Assembly (NCBI GenBank): GCA_020348765.1
Contig: CP070753.1
Span: forward strand, 3,003,544 to 3,016,980
Direction: 5' to 3'
DNA: 13,437 nt
Source: Burkholderiales bacterium
GTDB lineage: Bacteria > Pseudomonadota > Gammaproteobacteria > Burkholderiales > Burkholderiaceae_E
How positions within the stretch are numbered: position 1 is the stretch's first letter; every line of letters starts with the position of its first letter. The position numbers were made by a program, and so were the translations under genes. A model generated the notes under the pieces. The model was not told where the DNA came from. It did not search any database and saw only the letters and a list, made by a program, of their open reading frames with translations. Below are positions 7,664 to 13,437 of this stretch, one piece after another.

Positions 7664-8346
7664 CGTGCCGCTCCTGCCGCGGGTGCCATCTGCCGGATGT
7701 GCTGCAGCACCTCCGCCACCGGCAGCACGTCGGCATACTTGACCGCCATGTCATACAGGTTGGCGAAGTGCGGGCTCTCGTGCTTGTCGGCCACGCACTC
7801 CTCGGCGACGATGGTGCGAAAGCTGCGCGAAAGGCTGTCGACCACGGTCGCGCGCACGCAGCCCGAGGTCGACCCGCCGGTGATCACGATCGTGTCGTCG
7901 CCGTGGAACGTGAAGATCGATCCCAGGTTGGTCTCGAAGAATGCCGAGGCCATGCGCTTGTTGACGATGATGTCGCGAACCTGGTCGATCTTCAGCCGGT
8001 CGTCGAACTCGGCGCGCCGGCTGCCGACCTTGATGTTCTGCAGCGAGTCGGGCGTGTCCGAGCGCGTGCCCCAGACGCCGCAGTCCTCGCCCGAGGCCAT
8101 GTAGGCGACGTAGGTCCACACCACCGGGAAGCCGCGCTCGCGGAATGCGGCAGCCAGTTCGTTCACGTAGTCGACCTGCTTCGGGTCGGTCTCGTAGGCG
8201 GTCGCGAACTCGCCCACGCCGGTGTACGCCTTCTGCAGGTCGATGTTGATCAGCGCCGGCATGCGCCCGAAGCCGAAGCGCTTGCGGGTCGGGTTTGCCT
8301 TGAACTCGTCGTAGAGCTGGCGGGCGGTCTTGTCTGAGGTTTGCAT
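7660..8346 (-). CDS. Isochorismatase-like cysteine amidohydrolase
   Basis: Cytoplasmic hydrolase of the isochorismatase superfamily, 228 residues, with the features of the N-carbamoylsarcosine amidase / nicotinamidase / maleamate amidase group: it should release ammonia from an amide or carbamoyl compound through a covalent cysteine intermediate. The triad is visible as Asp36 (INIDLQKAY), Lys130 (VNKRMASAF) and Cys163 (GGSTSGCVRAT), and GGSTSGC carries the usual cis-peptide turn before the nucleophile. The hydrophobic sheet strand IVITGG precedes it. ATG 8346 is the only well-placed start; no strong ribosome site is seen. It is the first gene of a three-gene operon with two PuuE-like hydrolases, overlapping the next by four bases (GTGA). 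The order suggests successive hydrolysis of C-N bonds in one pathway. True isochorismate hydrolysis is unlikely here, with no siderophore genes nearby. Confidence 0.9.
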   Translation of the reverse strand: MQTSDKTARQLYDEFKANPTRKRFGFGRMPALINIDLQKAYTGVGEFATAYETDPKQVDYVNELAAAFRERGFPVVWTYVAYMASGEDCGVWGTRSDTPDSLQNIKVGSRRAEFDDRLKIDQVRDIIVNKRMASAFFETNLGSIFTFHGDDTIVITGGSTSGCVRATVVDSLSRSFRTIVAEECVADKHESPHFANLYDMAVKYADVLPVAEVLQHIRQMAPAAGAAR

Positions 8347-8430
8347 GGTTGCGCGTGTACGAAGAGGGATTGACGGGAAACCGAGCGCGGGCCGCGGCGG
8401 GCCCCGCTACGGGACTCGGGATTCGAGGAA

Positions 8431-8459
8431 ATACTCCGATCATCAAAATGTGATGTCAA
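8431..8459 (-). promoter_or_regulatory. Promoter of the amidohydrolase operon with palindrome in the spacer
   Basis: On the minus strand, a perfect TTGACA (8459-8454) is followed after 17 bases by GAGTAT (8436-8431). Start of transcription would fall near 8424, giving a leader of about 78 bases. The spacer region holds CATCA-5-TGATG (8441-8455), a hyphenated palindrome overlapping the -35 box, which suits a repressor operator. The local A+T rise contrasts with the surrounding sequence. Confidence 0.6.
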
Positions 8460-8461
8460 TA

Positions 8462-8546
8462 GAAGGTCCGCAGCCGAAGAAGGTCCGCAGCCGAAGAAGG
8501 TCCGCAGCCGAAGAAGGTCCGCAGCCGAAGAAGGTCCGCAGCCGAA
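8462..8546. repeat. Minisatellite: five perfect copies of a 17-bp unit
   Basis: The unit GAAGGTCCGCAGCCGAA is repeated head to tail five times without a mismatch (starts 8462, 8479, 8496, 8513, 8530). There are no spacers, so it is not a CRISPR. The array begins two bases upstream of the -35 hexamer of the amidohydrolase promoter and ends within the hairpin that follows the radical SAM gene. The period is not a multiple of three and no credible gene covers it. Confidence 0.95.
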
Positions 8547-8576
8547 GCGGGGCTGTCCCAGCCCCTGACCCCGCTT
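8545..8576 (-). terminator. Strong hairpin after the radical SAM gene, with two alternative folds
   Basis: AAGCGGGG (8545-8552) pairs with CCCCGCTT (8569-8576) in a perfect 8-bp stem, 18 bases beyond the stop codon of the minus-strand radical SAM gene. The same segment can instead form GGGGCTG (8549-8555) with CAGCCCC (8559-8565), a 7-bp stem with a 3-base loop. The two folds share bases and exclude each other. No clean T-run follows on the minus strand. Confidence 0.5.
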
Positions 8577-8594
8577 GGGCCACGGCCGGGTGCA

Positions 8595-10067
8595 CTAGAG
8601 GCTGTTAGCGACCCGGCGGAAGTGATGCCCGAGGATCGCGAGCTCCATCGCGGCACGGAACTTGCCCGGGCTCGCGAGAAGCGTGGCCCAGACCAGCGCC
8701 CAGAACGGCCCGCGCCCGGGGTTGCTGACACCGAGCACCCACAGCGACCTGACGAACGCCCGCAGCTCCGCGCCGGAAAGACGCACCGCGGGCCCGCTCG
8801 CCCGGTAGGTGCGCAAGAAGGTGCGAATGCGCCGATAGTAGTTGCGTGGCTCGTAGAGCTTGCGCATCAGGTCCCGATACTGCGCGCGCAGGAACTCGGG
8901 GTCCATGCGGGTCACGAAGTTGATCACGGTGTCGGTGTTGTTGCCGCAGGCCTCCGACAGGATTCGACCTTCGGCGGCGAGGCGCTTGTAGAGCGCGGTC
9001 TGCGGCAGCGCGCTCAGCAGGCCGACCATCGCGGTGACCACGCCCGAGCGCTGAATGAACTCGAACTGTCGCCGGAAGATGTCGATCGGATCGCTGTCGA
9101 AGCCGACGATGAAGCCCCCCATGACCTCCATGCCTGCGCGCTGAATGGTCCGCACCGCCTCGCACAGGTCGCGCGACTGGTTCTGCGTCTTATCGCATTC
9201 GACGAGCCCTTCGAGTGAGGGCGTCTCGAGGCCCAGGAACACCTTCTTGAAACCGGCCTGCACCATCAGGCTGCACAGCTCGGGGTCGTCGGCCAGGTTG
9301 ACCGAGGCCTCGGTCAGAAAGCCGAGCGACGGGTTGGCACGCGCGCGCCAGGCGATCAGTTCTCGCAGCAACTCCCTGCTGCGTCGGCGGTTGCCGATGA
9401 AGTTGTCATCGACGATGAACACCATGTCCCGCCAGCCTCGCTCGCGCAGCGATTCGAGCTCGCGAATCACCTGCGCCGGCGTCTTGGTTCGGGGCACGCG
9501 CCCGTTCATCACCACGATGTCGCAGAACTCGCAATTTAACGGGCAGCCGCGCGAGAACTGGACCGGCATGGTGACGTAATCGTTCAGGTCCAGCAGGTCC
9601 CAGCGCGGGACCGGCGTCTCGCGCACATCGGGCCAACCCGGCGACTGGTACAGCGGTGCCAGAGCGCCGCGTTCCATGTCCGCGACCAGGGTGGCGACGA
9701 TTCCCTCGGCCTCGCCGAGCACGAAGTGCCCGATCTCGGGAAATTCGCGGTGGCCGGTCGTGAACAGCGGCCCGCCGGCGACCACCGTCTTGCCGAGCGC
9801 CGCGCAGCGCGCCGCGATCTCGTGCGCCGAGCCCTTGTGAACGATCATGCCGCTCAGGAACACGTAGTCGGCCCAGCGGATGTCGGCCTCCGCGAGCGGC
9901 CGCACGTTGAGGTCCACCAGCCGCAGGCTCCATGCGCTCGGCAGCATCGCCGCGACCGTGAGCAGCCCCAGCGGCGGGAACGCCGACTTCTTCGACACGA
10001 GCTTCAGCACGTGCTGAAAGCTCCAGAAGCTCTCCGGGTTGCGCGGATAGACGAGCAGGACGTTCAT
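8595..10067 (-). CDS. B12-binding-domain radical SAM protein, HpnP-like (DUF4070 family)
   Basis: Radical SAM enzyme of 490 residues. Residues 1-150 have the cobalamin-binding-like Rossmann layout (LLVYPRNPESFWSF, then PPLGLLTVAAMLP at 31-43 and VVAGGPLFTTGH at 95-106) but no DxHxxG histidine, as is usual in this branch. The SAM cluster motif is QFSRGC175-x3-C179-x2-C182, followed by the family hallmarks GRVPRTKTPAQV, VDDNFIGN and GLETPS, and a C-terminal region like DUF4070. The best-known relative is HpnP, which methylates hopanoids at C-2, but the family also has many members of unknown function and no hopanoid genes lie nearby. It follows the histidine kinase gene by 48 bases on the same strand, so it is probably co-transcribed with the two-component system. 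ATG 10067 is the natural start, since the conserved N-terminal strand begins there. Family is sure; reaction is not. Confidence 0.9.
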   Translation of the reverse strand: MNVLLVYPRNPESFWSFQHVLKLVSKKSAFPPLGLLTVAAMLPSAWSLRLVDLNVRPLAEADIRWADYVFLSGMIVHKGSAHEIAARCAALGKTVVAGGPLFTTGHREFPEIGHFVLGEAEGIVATLVADMERGALAPLYQSPGWPDVRETPVPRWDLLDLNDYVTMPVQFSRGCPLNCEFCDIVVMNGRVPRTKTPAQVIRELESLRERGWRDMVFIVDDNFIGNRRRSRELLRELIAWRARANPSLGFLTEASVNLADDPELCSLMVQAGFKKVFLGLETPSLEGLVECDKTQNQSRDLCEAVRTIQRAGMEVMGGFIVGFDSDPIDIFRRQFEFIQRSGVVTAMVGLLSALPQTALYKRLAAEGRILSEACGNNTDTVINFVTRMDPEFLRAQYRDLMRKLYEPRNYYRRIRTFLRTYRASGPAVRLSGAELRAFVRSLWVLGVSNPGRGPFWALVWATLLASPGKFRAAMELAILGHHFRRVANSL

Positions 10068-10115
10068 GTATCCGGGCGCTTATACACCGGCTGCGAGCGC
10101 GCGCCTTGATGCAGA

Positions 10116-11576
10116 TCATGCACTCTTCAGTTCGAAGCGGAACACGGTTCCCTGCCCGAGCGTGCTGTCGACGTCGATCCGGCTGCCGTGCAGCTCCAGC
10201 AGGCGCCGCGCGATGGCCAGGCCCAGCCCGAGATTGGCTGCTCCCTCGACCCGCGGACCCGGGCCGCGGTAGCGCGGCTCGAATACGTAGGGCAGGTGCT
10301 CGCTGGCGATTCCGACCCCGGTGTCGCGCACTTCGACGCGCACCCCCTGGTCCGACTCGGCGATCGACAGTCGCACCTCGCCGCCCGGGTCCGTGTGCCG
10401 CAGCGCGTTGTCGACCAGGTTCGCGAGGATGCGCTCGAGCTTGGCAATGTCGGCCTTCGCCTGGATGCCCTGCGCCCGAGCCTCGACCGCAAGCCGCACC
10501 CCGCGCTGCTCGGCCTCGAGCGCGAACTCGGCCATCACGTCGTTCGCCAGCTCGGCGACCGCGACCGCTTCGGGTGCCAGGCTCTCCTGGCCGGCCTCGA
10601 GCCGCGCCAGCTCGAGCAACTGCTCGACCAGCCGGTGCAGCTGGCGGCCGTTGCGAAGCGCCACCTCGATGTGCTGGCGGTCGCCGGCATCCGGGTGCTG
10701 CAGCAGCCAGGTCTCCAGGTAGCCCTGCTGCGAAGCGAGCGGCGTCTTGAGGTCGTGCGCGATCTGCGCGATCAGCTCGCGCCGGCCCGCCTCGACCGAG
10801 CGAATCCGGTCCATCTGGTCGGCGACGGTTTCGGCCAGCGCGACGAAGCCCTGCTGCAGTTCCGAGACCTCGCGGCTCTTCCAGCCGGGCAGCGGTCCAC
10901 CGATCGCCGTGCGGGCAAGACCGCCCTGGCGGAACGCCCGCATGGCCCGATTCAGCGCGCCGAGCGGGCGCGTGAGCAGGCCGAACATCAGGCCGGAGGC
11001 GAGCAGTGCCAGCAGCAGCGCCCCCAGGGTGAACAGCAGGGCCCGATCCTGCCGCAACATGCCCGCATAGCTCCTTTCCAGCGCCGTTTGCTGACTGCCT
11101 CCGACGATCACGTACAGATAGCCGCGTCGCAGCCCGTCCGGGCCAGCGATCGGCGCTGCCGAGAACACCTTGCGCCGGCCAGGCTCACGCGGGTCGGTGC
11201 CATAGACCGGCAGTGTGGCTCCGGACAGGAACTCGCGCACTGGCGCGAGCGCGATGTTCATCGTCTTCAGCTCGCCGGGTTCGGCCGAGTAGGCGCGCAC
11301 CGCGCCCGCGGTGTCGGTGGCATAGATCTCGAATGCCGGGCCGAGCAGCATCAGCATGTGGAAAGCGTTCTCGAGCGAGCCCTTGGCGAACTCGCCCTGG
11401 CGCAGCAGCGGGTTGTCCGCGACGATGTTGGCAGCCAGGTCGCGGTGCAGCGCCTGCTGCACCCGGTCGGCATTCTGGCGCTCGGAGCGCTCGGCGAAAT
11501 GCAGCAGCAGCGCCGTGGCCCCCAGCGTCAGCGCGGTCAGGATCACGGCCAGGCGGCCGAACAGACCGCCCATCAC
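10116..11576 (-). CDS. Membrane sensor histidine kinase (HAMP, HisKA, HATPase)
   Basis: Sensor kinase partner of the OmpR-type regulator just upstream, 486 residues. A first membrane helix at about 8-26 and a second at about 179-201 enclose a periplasmic sensor domain of about 150 residues with no family that I recognise. A HAMP linker (about 202-255) leads to the dimerisation helix with the phospho-acceptor His274 in IAHDLKTPL. The ATP-binding domain shows the N box (LVDNALRH, Asn390), G1 (DTGVGI, 418-423), F box (VFEPRYR, 431-437) and G2 (GLGLAIA, 450-456). All catalytic motifs are intact. The frame opens with GTG 11576 directly followed by ATG 11573, and either could be used; the ribosome site is poor. 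A 61-base gap with a small hairpin separates it from the regulator gene. Confidence 0.95.
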   Translation of the reverse strand: MMGGLFGRLAVILTALTLGATALLLHFAERSERQNADRVQQALHRDLAANIVADNPLLRQGEFAKGSLENAFHMLMLLGPAFEIYATDTAGAVRAYSAEPGELKTMNIALAPVREFLSGATLPVYGTDPREPGRRKVFSAAPIAGPDGLRRGYLYVIVGGSQQTALERSYAGMLRQDRALLFTLGALLLALLASGLMFGLLTRPLGALNRAMRAFRQGGLARTAIGGPLPGWKSREVSELQQGFVALAETVADQMDRIRSVEAGRRELIAQIAHDLKTPLASQQGYLETWLLQHPDAGDRQHIEVALRNGRQLHRLVEQLLELARLEAGQESLAPEAVAVAELANDVMAEFALEAEQRGVRLAVEARAQGIQAKADIAKLERILANLVDNALRHTDPGGEVRLSIAESDQGVRVEVRDTGVGIASEHLPYVFEPRYRGPGPRVEGAANLGLGLAIARRLLELHGSRIDVDSTLGQGTVFRFELKSA

Positions 11577-11581
11577 CTTGA

Positions 11582-11596
11582 CGGGCCGACGGCCCG
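11582..11596 (-). other. Small intercistronic hairpin
   Basis: CGGGCC (11582-11587) and GGCCCG (11591-11596) form a 6-bp stem with a 3-base loop just upstream of the kinase start on the minus strand. It may lower kinase translation relative to the regulator; in GC-rich DNA it may also be chance. Confidence 0.3.
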
Positions 11597-11637
11597 GCCG
11601 GCGCAGCGCGGGCCGCGTTCGGCTGAGGCGCCGGTGA

Positions 11638-12336
11638 TCATGCGGCCTGATCCGGTTCGAACTTGTACCCGACGCCCCACACCGTGCGGATCAGCCGCGG
11701 CCTGGCAGGATCGGCCTCGACCTTCGCACGCAGCCGGTTGATGTGCGAGTTGACCGTGTGCTCGTAACCCTCGTACTGGTAGCCCCAGACGCCGGACAGC
11801 AGTTGCTGGCGGCTGAACACCACGCCGGGCTGGCGCGCCAGGAACACCAGCAATTCGAATTCGGTGGCCGTCAGGTCCACCTTGCGCTCCGATACCGAAG
11901 CCTCGCGCCGCGCCAGATCGAGGCGCAGCGAGGCGATCTCGATCACCTCGTGCTCGGGTTCGCGCGCGGCCAGTGCCGCGCGGCGCAGCAGCGCGCGCAC
12001 CCGCGCCTGCAGTTCGAGCACGCCGAATGGCTTGGTCAGGTAGTCGGCGGCACCGGTGTCCAGACCGCGCACCCGGTCATACTCGGTGCTGCGTGCAGTC
12101 AGCACCAGGATCGGAAGGCCGGGATCGGAGCGACGCACCTCGCGGCAGAACTCGAGCCCGTCGCCATCGGGCAGCGACAGGTCGAGCACCATCAGTGCCC
12201 AGTCGCGTTCGCGCCGCGCCTTGCGCGCGTAGGCCAGCGTGTCGCAGCACTGCACCTGGTGGCCCAGCATCTCGACATGCAGCCGAACCAGGTTCGCGAT
12301 GTCGGCCTGATCCTCGATCACCAGGACATCGGCCAT
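11638..12336 (-). CDS. OmpR-family DNA-binding response regulator
   Basis: Transcription factor of 232 residues controlled by the downstream kinase. The receiver domain (1 to about 118) has the acidic pocket E8-D9, phospho-acceptor Asp52 (MVLDLSLPDG), Thr80 and Lys102 (TKPFG). The C-terminal winged helix (about 130-230) ends with the typical HTVNSHINRLRAKVE recognition segment and IRTVWGVGYKFEP. ATG 12336 is chosen because GGAGGT sits five bases upstream; a longer frame to 12438 would run through the promoter and contains no receiver sequence. It is the first gene of the group regulator, kinase, radical SAM protein. Direct repeats just upstream of its promoter are candidate autoregulation sites. 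Target genes are unknown. Confidence 0.96.
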   Translation of the reverse strand: MADVLVIEDQADIANLVRLHVEMLGHQVQCCDTLAYARKARRERDWALMVLDLSLPDGDGLEFCREVRRSDPGLPILVLTARSTEYDRVRGLDTGAADYLTKPFGVLELQARVRALLRRAALAAREPEHEVIEIASLRLDLARREASVSERKVDLTATEFELLVFLARQPGVVFSRQQLLSGVWGYQYEGYEHTVNSHINRLRAKVEADPARPRLIRTVWGVGYKFEPDQAA

Positions 12337-12341
12337 GTCGG

Positions 12342-12347
12342 ACCTCC
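12342..12347 (-). promoter_or_regulatory. Shine-Dalgarno site of the response regulator
   Basis: GGAGGT on the minus strand, five bases before ATG 12336. It is one of the strongest ribosome sites in the window and fixes the start codon. Confidence 0.85.
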
Positions 12348-12410
12348 GGTTCGGTGTGGTTCGGCTGGTGCCAGACGGGCCGGCACTGCCGCGACGATGG
12401 GCATCGGGTG

Positions 12411-12438
12411 ATGCTAGCAACTGGCGAGCGTCCATCAA
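12411..12438 (-). promoter_or_regulatory. Candidate sigma70 promoter of the two-component operon
   Basis: On the minus strand TTGATG (12438-12433) and TAGCAT (12416-12411) are separated by 16 bases; each matches four of six consensus bases. Transcription would start near 12403 and give a leader of about 67 bases. Confidence 0.5.
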
Positions 12439-12442
12439 AGCT

Positions 12443-12476
12443 GCGGATCGAGAGCCGCGGATCGTCGACCGATCCG
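12443..12476 (-). promoter_or_regulatory. Direct and inverted GCGGATCG repeats upstream of the promoter
   Basis: GCGGATCG occurs at 12443-12450 and 12457-12464, 14 bases apart, directly upstream of the candidate -35 box. The second copy also pairs with CGATCCG (12470-12476) around a TCGAC centre. Position and arrangement fit binding sites for the OmpR-type regulator itself, though the spacing is longer than the usual 10-11 bases. Confidence 0.4.
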
Positions 12477-12494
12477 GTCAGCGTCAGCGTCAGC
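12477..12494. repeat. Three copies of GTCAGC
   Basis: A perfect 6-bp unit repeated three times immediately beyond the inverted repeat upstream of the two-component promoter. Probably slippage; no function inferred. Confidence 0.6.
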
Positions 12495-12637
12495 GACCGA
12501 GTCTAGTCATGCGGCGCGGGGCGGTCCTCCAGCAGATCACACGAATTCATCACGCGAGTATCACGGCTTGCCGGGCGCTGGGCGCGACTCGCTGGCCAGA
12601 GCGTGCGGTAGCGCGGTGCGCGGGCGCCCCACCCCGC

Positions 12638-13345
12638 CTACTGCTCGAGCGCCCTGGCCACGACCCGCCTGCTCGAGGCGTGGGTCCGGGAACGCGAGCG
12701 TGAGCCGGAACGGGTCCGAGAGCCCGAAGTGGCTCGCGACCGGGAGCGGCCGCGCCGAGTACGGCGTTCCCGGCCCTTCCTGTTGTACGCAATGACGAAC
12801 CCGGCCAGCACGAGGGCCAGCGTGAGCAGTGGAAGCGAGTAGAACACCGTCCAGGCGACCGACGGGCTCAAGCTCCCGCCGAACCCGAACGGCAGCTGCC
12901 GCAGCCAGTCGGGCAGGCGCCCCTCTTCGCGCTCCAGGGTTCCCAATTCCATCAGACAACCGATACAGGACGGCAAGGCTTCGAGCGCGCGCAACTCGGC
13001 GATGGTCGTGTCGCCGGCCGTGGCAAAGGTCACGGTCAGTGGATGGGATCGACCGGACAAATCGGTGGCCCGCATGCCGTCTGCGGACAGCGGCGCCGTG
13101 CCGCCCGGTGAACCGGTCGGGTTCGCCGGTACCAACGACCCGGCGCCGAAGGCAGTACCGGTCGTAGTGGACGGCCCGATCCCGACTTCATCGCCGCGCG
13201 CCAGCTGCGGCGCCCGGCCGACATCGGCGCGCGGTCGCGCACCGTAGTCGGACATCGGGTTCGCTGCAGCGGGTTGGCACGGCGACAGCATTGCCAACGC
13301 TGCGACGAGCGACAGAGGCAGAAGCCTCCGACAGGCCGAGCGCAT
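12638..13345 (-). CDS. Exported single-pass membrane protein with CxxC motif and Arg/Ser-rich C-terminal tail, unknown function
   Basis: I do not recognise a family. The 235-residue product starts with a signal peptide (basic MRSACRR, hydrophobic core at about 9-21, likely cleavage after the AAA at 27-29). A low-complexity Gly/Thr/Pro-rich stretch runs to about 100, then a more ordered part with SCIGC (Cys127, Cys130). A membrane helix is at about 165-187 (FYSLPLLTLALVLAGF), and the tail from 189 to about 228 is almost entirely Arg, Ser, Gly and Thr. If the signal is cleaved, the CxxC part faces the periplasm and the basic tail the cytoplasm, where it could bind nucleic acid, anionic lipid or protein. 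ATG 13345 is preferred over the longer frame (13393) because AAGGA lies seven bases upstream and it begins the signal peptide. It is separated from the regulator operon by 300 bases. Confidence 0.65.
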   Translation of the reverse strand: MRSACRRLLPLSLVAALAMLSPCQPAAANPMSDYGARPRADVGRAPQLARGDEVGIGPSTTTGTAFGAGSLVPANPTGSPGGTAPLSADGMRATDLSGRSHPLTVTFATAGDTTIAELRALEALPSCIGCLMELGTLEREEGRLPDWLRQLPFGFGGSLSPSVAWTVFYSLPLLTLALVLAGFVIAYNRKGRERRTRRGRSRSRATSGSRTRSGSRSRSRTHASSRRVVARALEQ

Positions 13346-13437
13346 GGGCCCGTCCTTGGTCCGGGACCGGGGCGTCAAATCCCTGGCTCGCAAGTCCTGC
13401 CTCCTTCGACCGCTGCCGCCGAAAAGAAAACGCTTTC

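Larger units (their letters stand above)
12337..12637. other. Intergenic region between the regulator and the RS-tail protein gene
   Basis: About 300 bases without a convincing gene. It contains the regulator's ribosome site, a candidate promoter, the GCGGATCG direct repeats and a GTCAGC triplet repeat, described separately. The half nearest 12638 shows no clear terminator for the neighbouring minus-strand gene. Confidence 0.6.

Noticed and set aside
6800..8104. 434-codon plus-strand open frame opposite the hydrolase operon
   Set aside because: Covers the complement of two well-supported genes; its composition is typical of antisense GC-rich shadows.
8462..8546. Possible CRISPR array
   Set aside because: The repeats are only 17 bases and directly contiguous with no spacers, and no cas genes are present.
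8456..8731. Short minus-strand frame translating the 17-bp repeats
   Set aside because: It starts inside the radical SAM gene in another frame and only reads the minisatellite; no start signal or family.
9740..9850. Classical B12 axial-ligand DxHxxG motif in the radical SAM protein
   Set aside because: Not found; the region reads GMIVHKGSAHE, as in base-off or non-canonical members of the HpnP-like branch.
10188..11741. 517-codon plus-strand open frame opposite the histidine kinase
   Set aside because: The minus strand encodes an intact kinase with all boxes; this frame shows only Arg/Gln/Leu-rich noise.
12638..12850. PEP-CTERM sorting signal in the RS-tail protein
   Set aside because: A helix followed by arginines is suggestive, but there is no PEP motif and the tail is far longer than in that class.
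13277..13279. Lipoprotein cysteine (Cys23) in the RS-tail protein
   Set aside because: The preceding residues are LSP; proline just before the cysteine does not fit a lipobox, while AAA at 27-29 suits ordinary signal peptidase.

Overview
The window is GC-rich, carries no rRNA, tRNA, insertion sequence or CRISPR array, and is densely packed with bacterial genes. Gene content suggests a proteobacterium, perhaps a betaproteobacterium of the Burkholderiales type. That placement is an inference from composition and families, since no marker gene is present.

Layout. (A) 1-5675, plus strand: the 3' part of a flavin-dependent dehydrogenase, then a three-gene complex iron-sulfur molybdoenzyme module. 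The module has a catalytic molybdopterin subunit (1546-4101), a four-cluster ferredoxin subunit (4104-4718) and an eight-helix NrfD/DmsC-like quinone-reactive anchor (4812-5675). The catalytic subunit has no Tat signal, so the active site probably faces the cytoplasm, as in phenylacetyl-CoA:acceptor oxidoreductase and unlike polysulfide, thiosulfate or DMSO reductases. (B) 5820-8346, minus strand and convergent with A: an operon joined by 4-base overlaps. It encodes an isochorismatase-like cysteine amidohydrolase and two PuuE-like members of the polysaccharide deacetylase fold, the second lacking a histidine expected in the metal site. Two hairpins sit between the convergent units. The operon has a near-consensus promoter directly abutting five perfect 17-bp tandem repeats. 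(C) 8595-12336, minus strand: an OmpR-family response regulator, its membrane histidine kinase, and a HpnP-like (DUF4070-type) radical SAM protein 48 bases downstream, ending at a strong hairpin. (D) 12638-13345, minus strand: an exported or membrane protein of unknown function with a CxxC motif, one C-terminal membrane helix and a long Arg/Ser-rich tail.

Working hypothesis. Blocks A and B resemble a catabolic island. Cytoplasmic hydrolases would open or deaminate an amide- or ureide-type substrate, and the flavoprotein and the quinone-linked molybdoenzyme would oxidise a product and pass electrons to the membrane. The substrate cannot be read from sequence, and functional coupling between the convergent operons is inferred only from adjacency. 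Block C looks like a separate sensory unit that may control a lipid- or membrane-modifying radical SAM enzyme.
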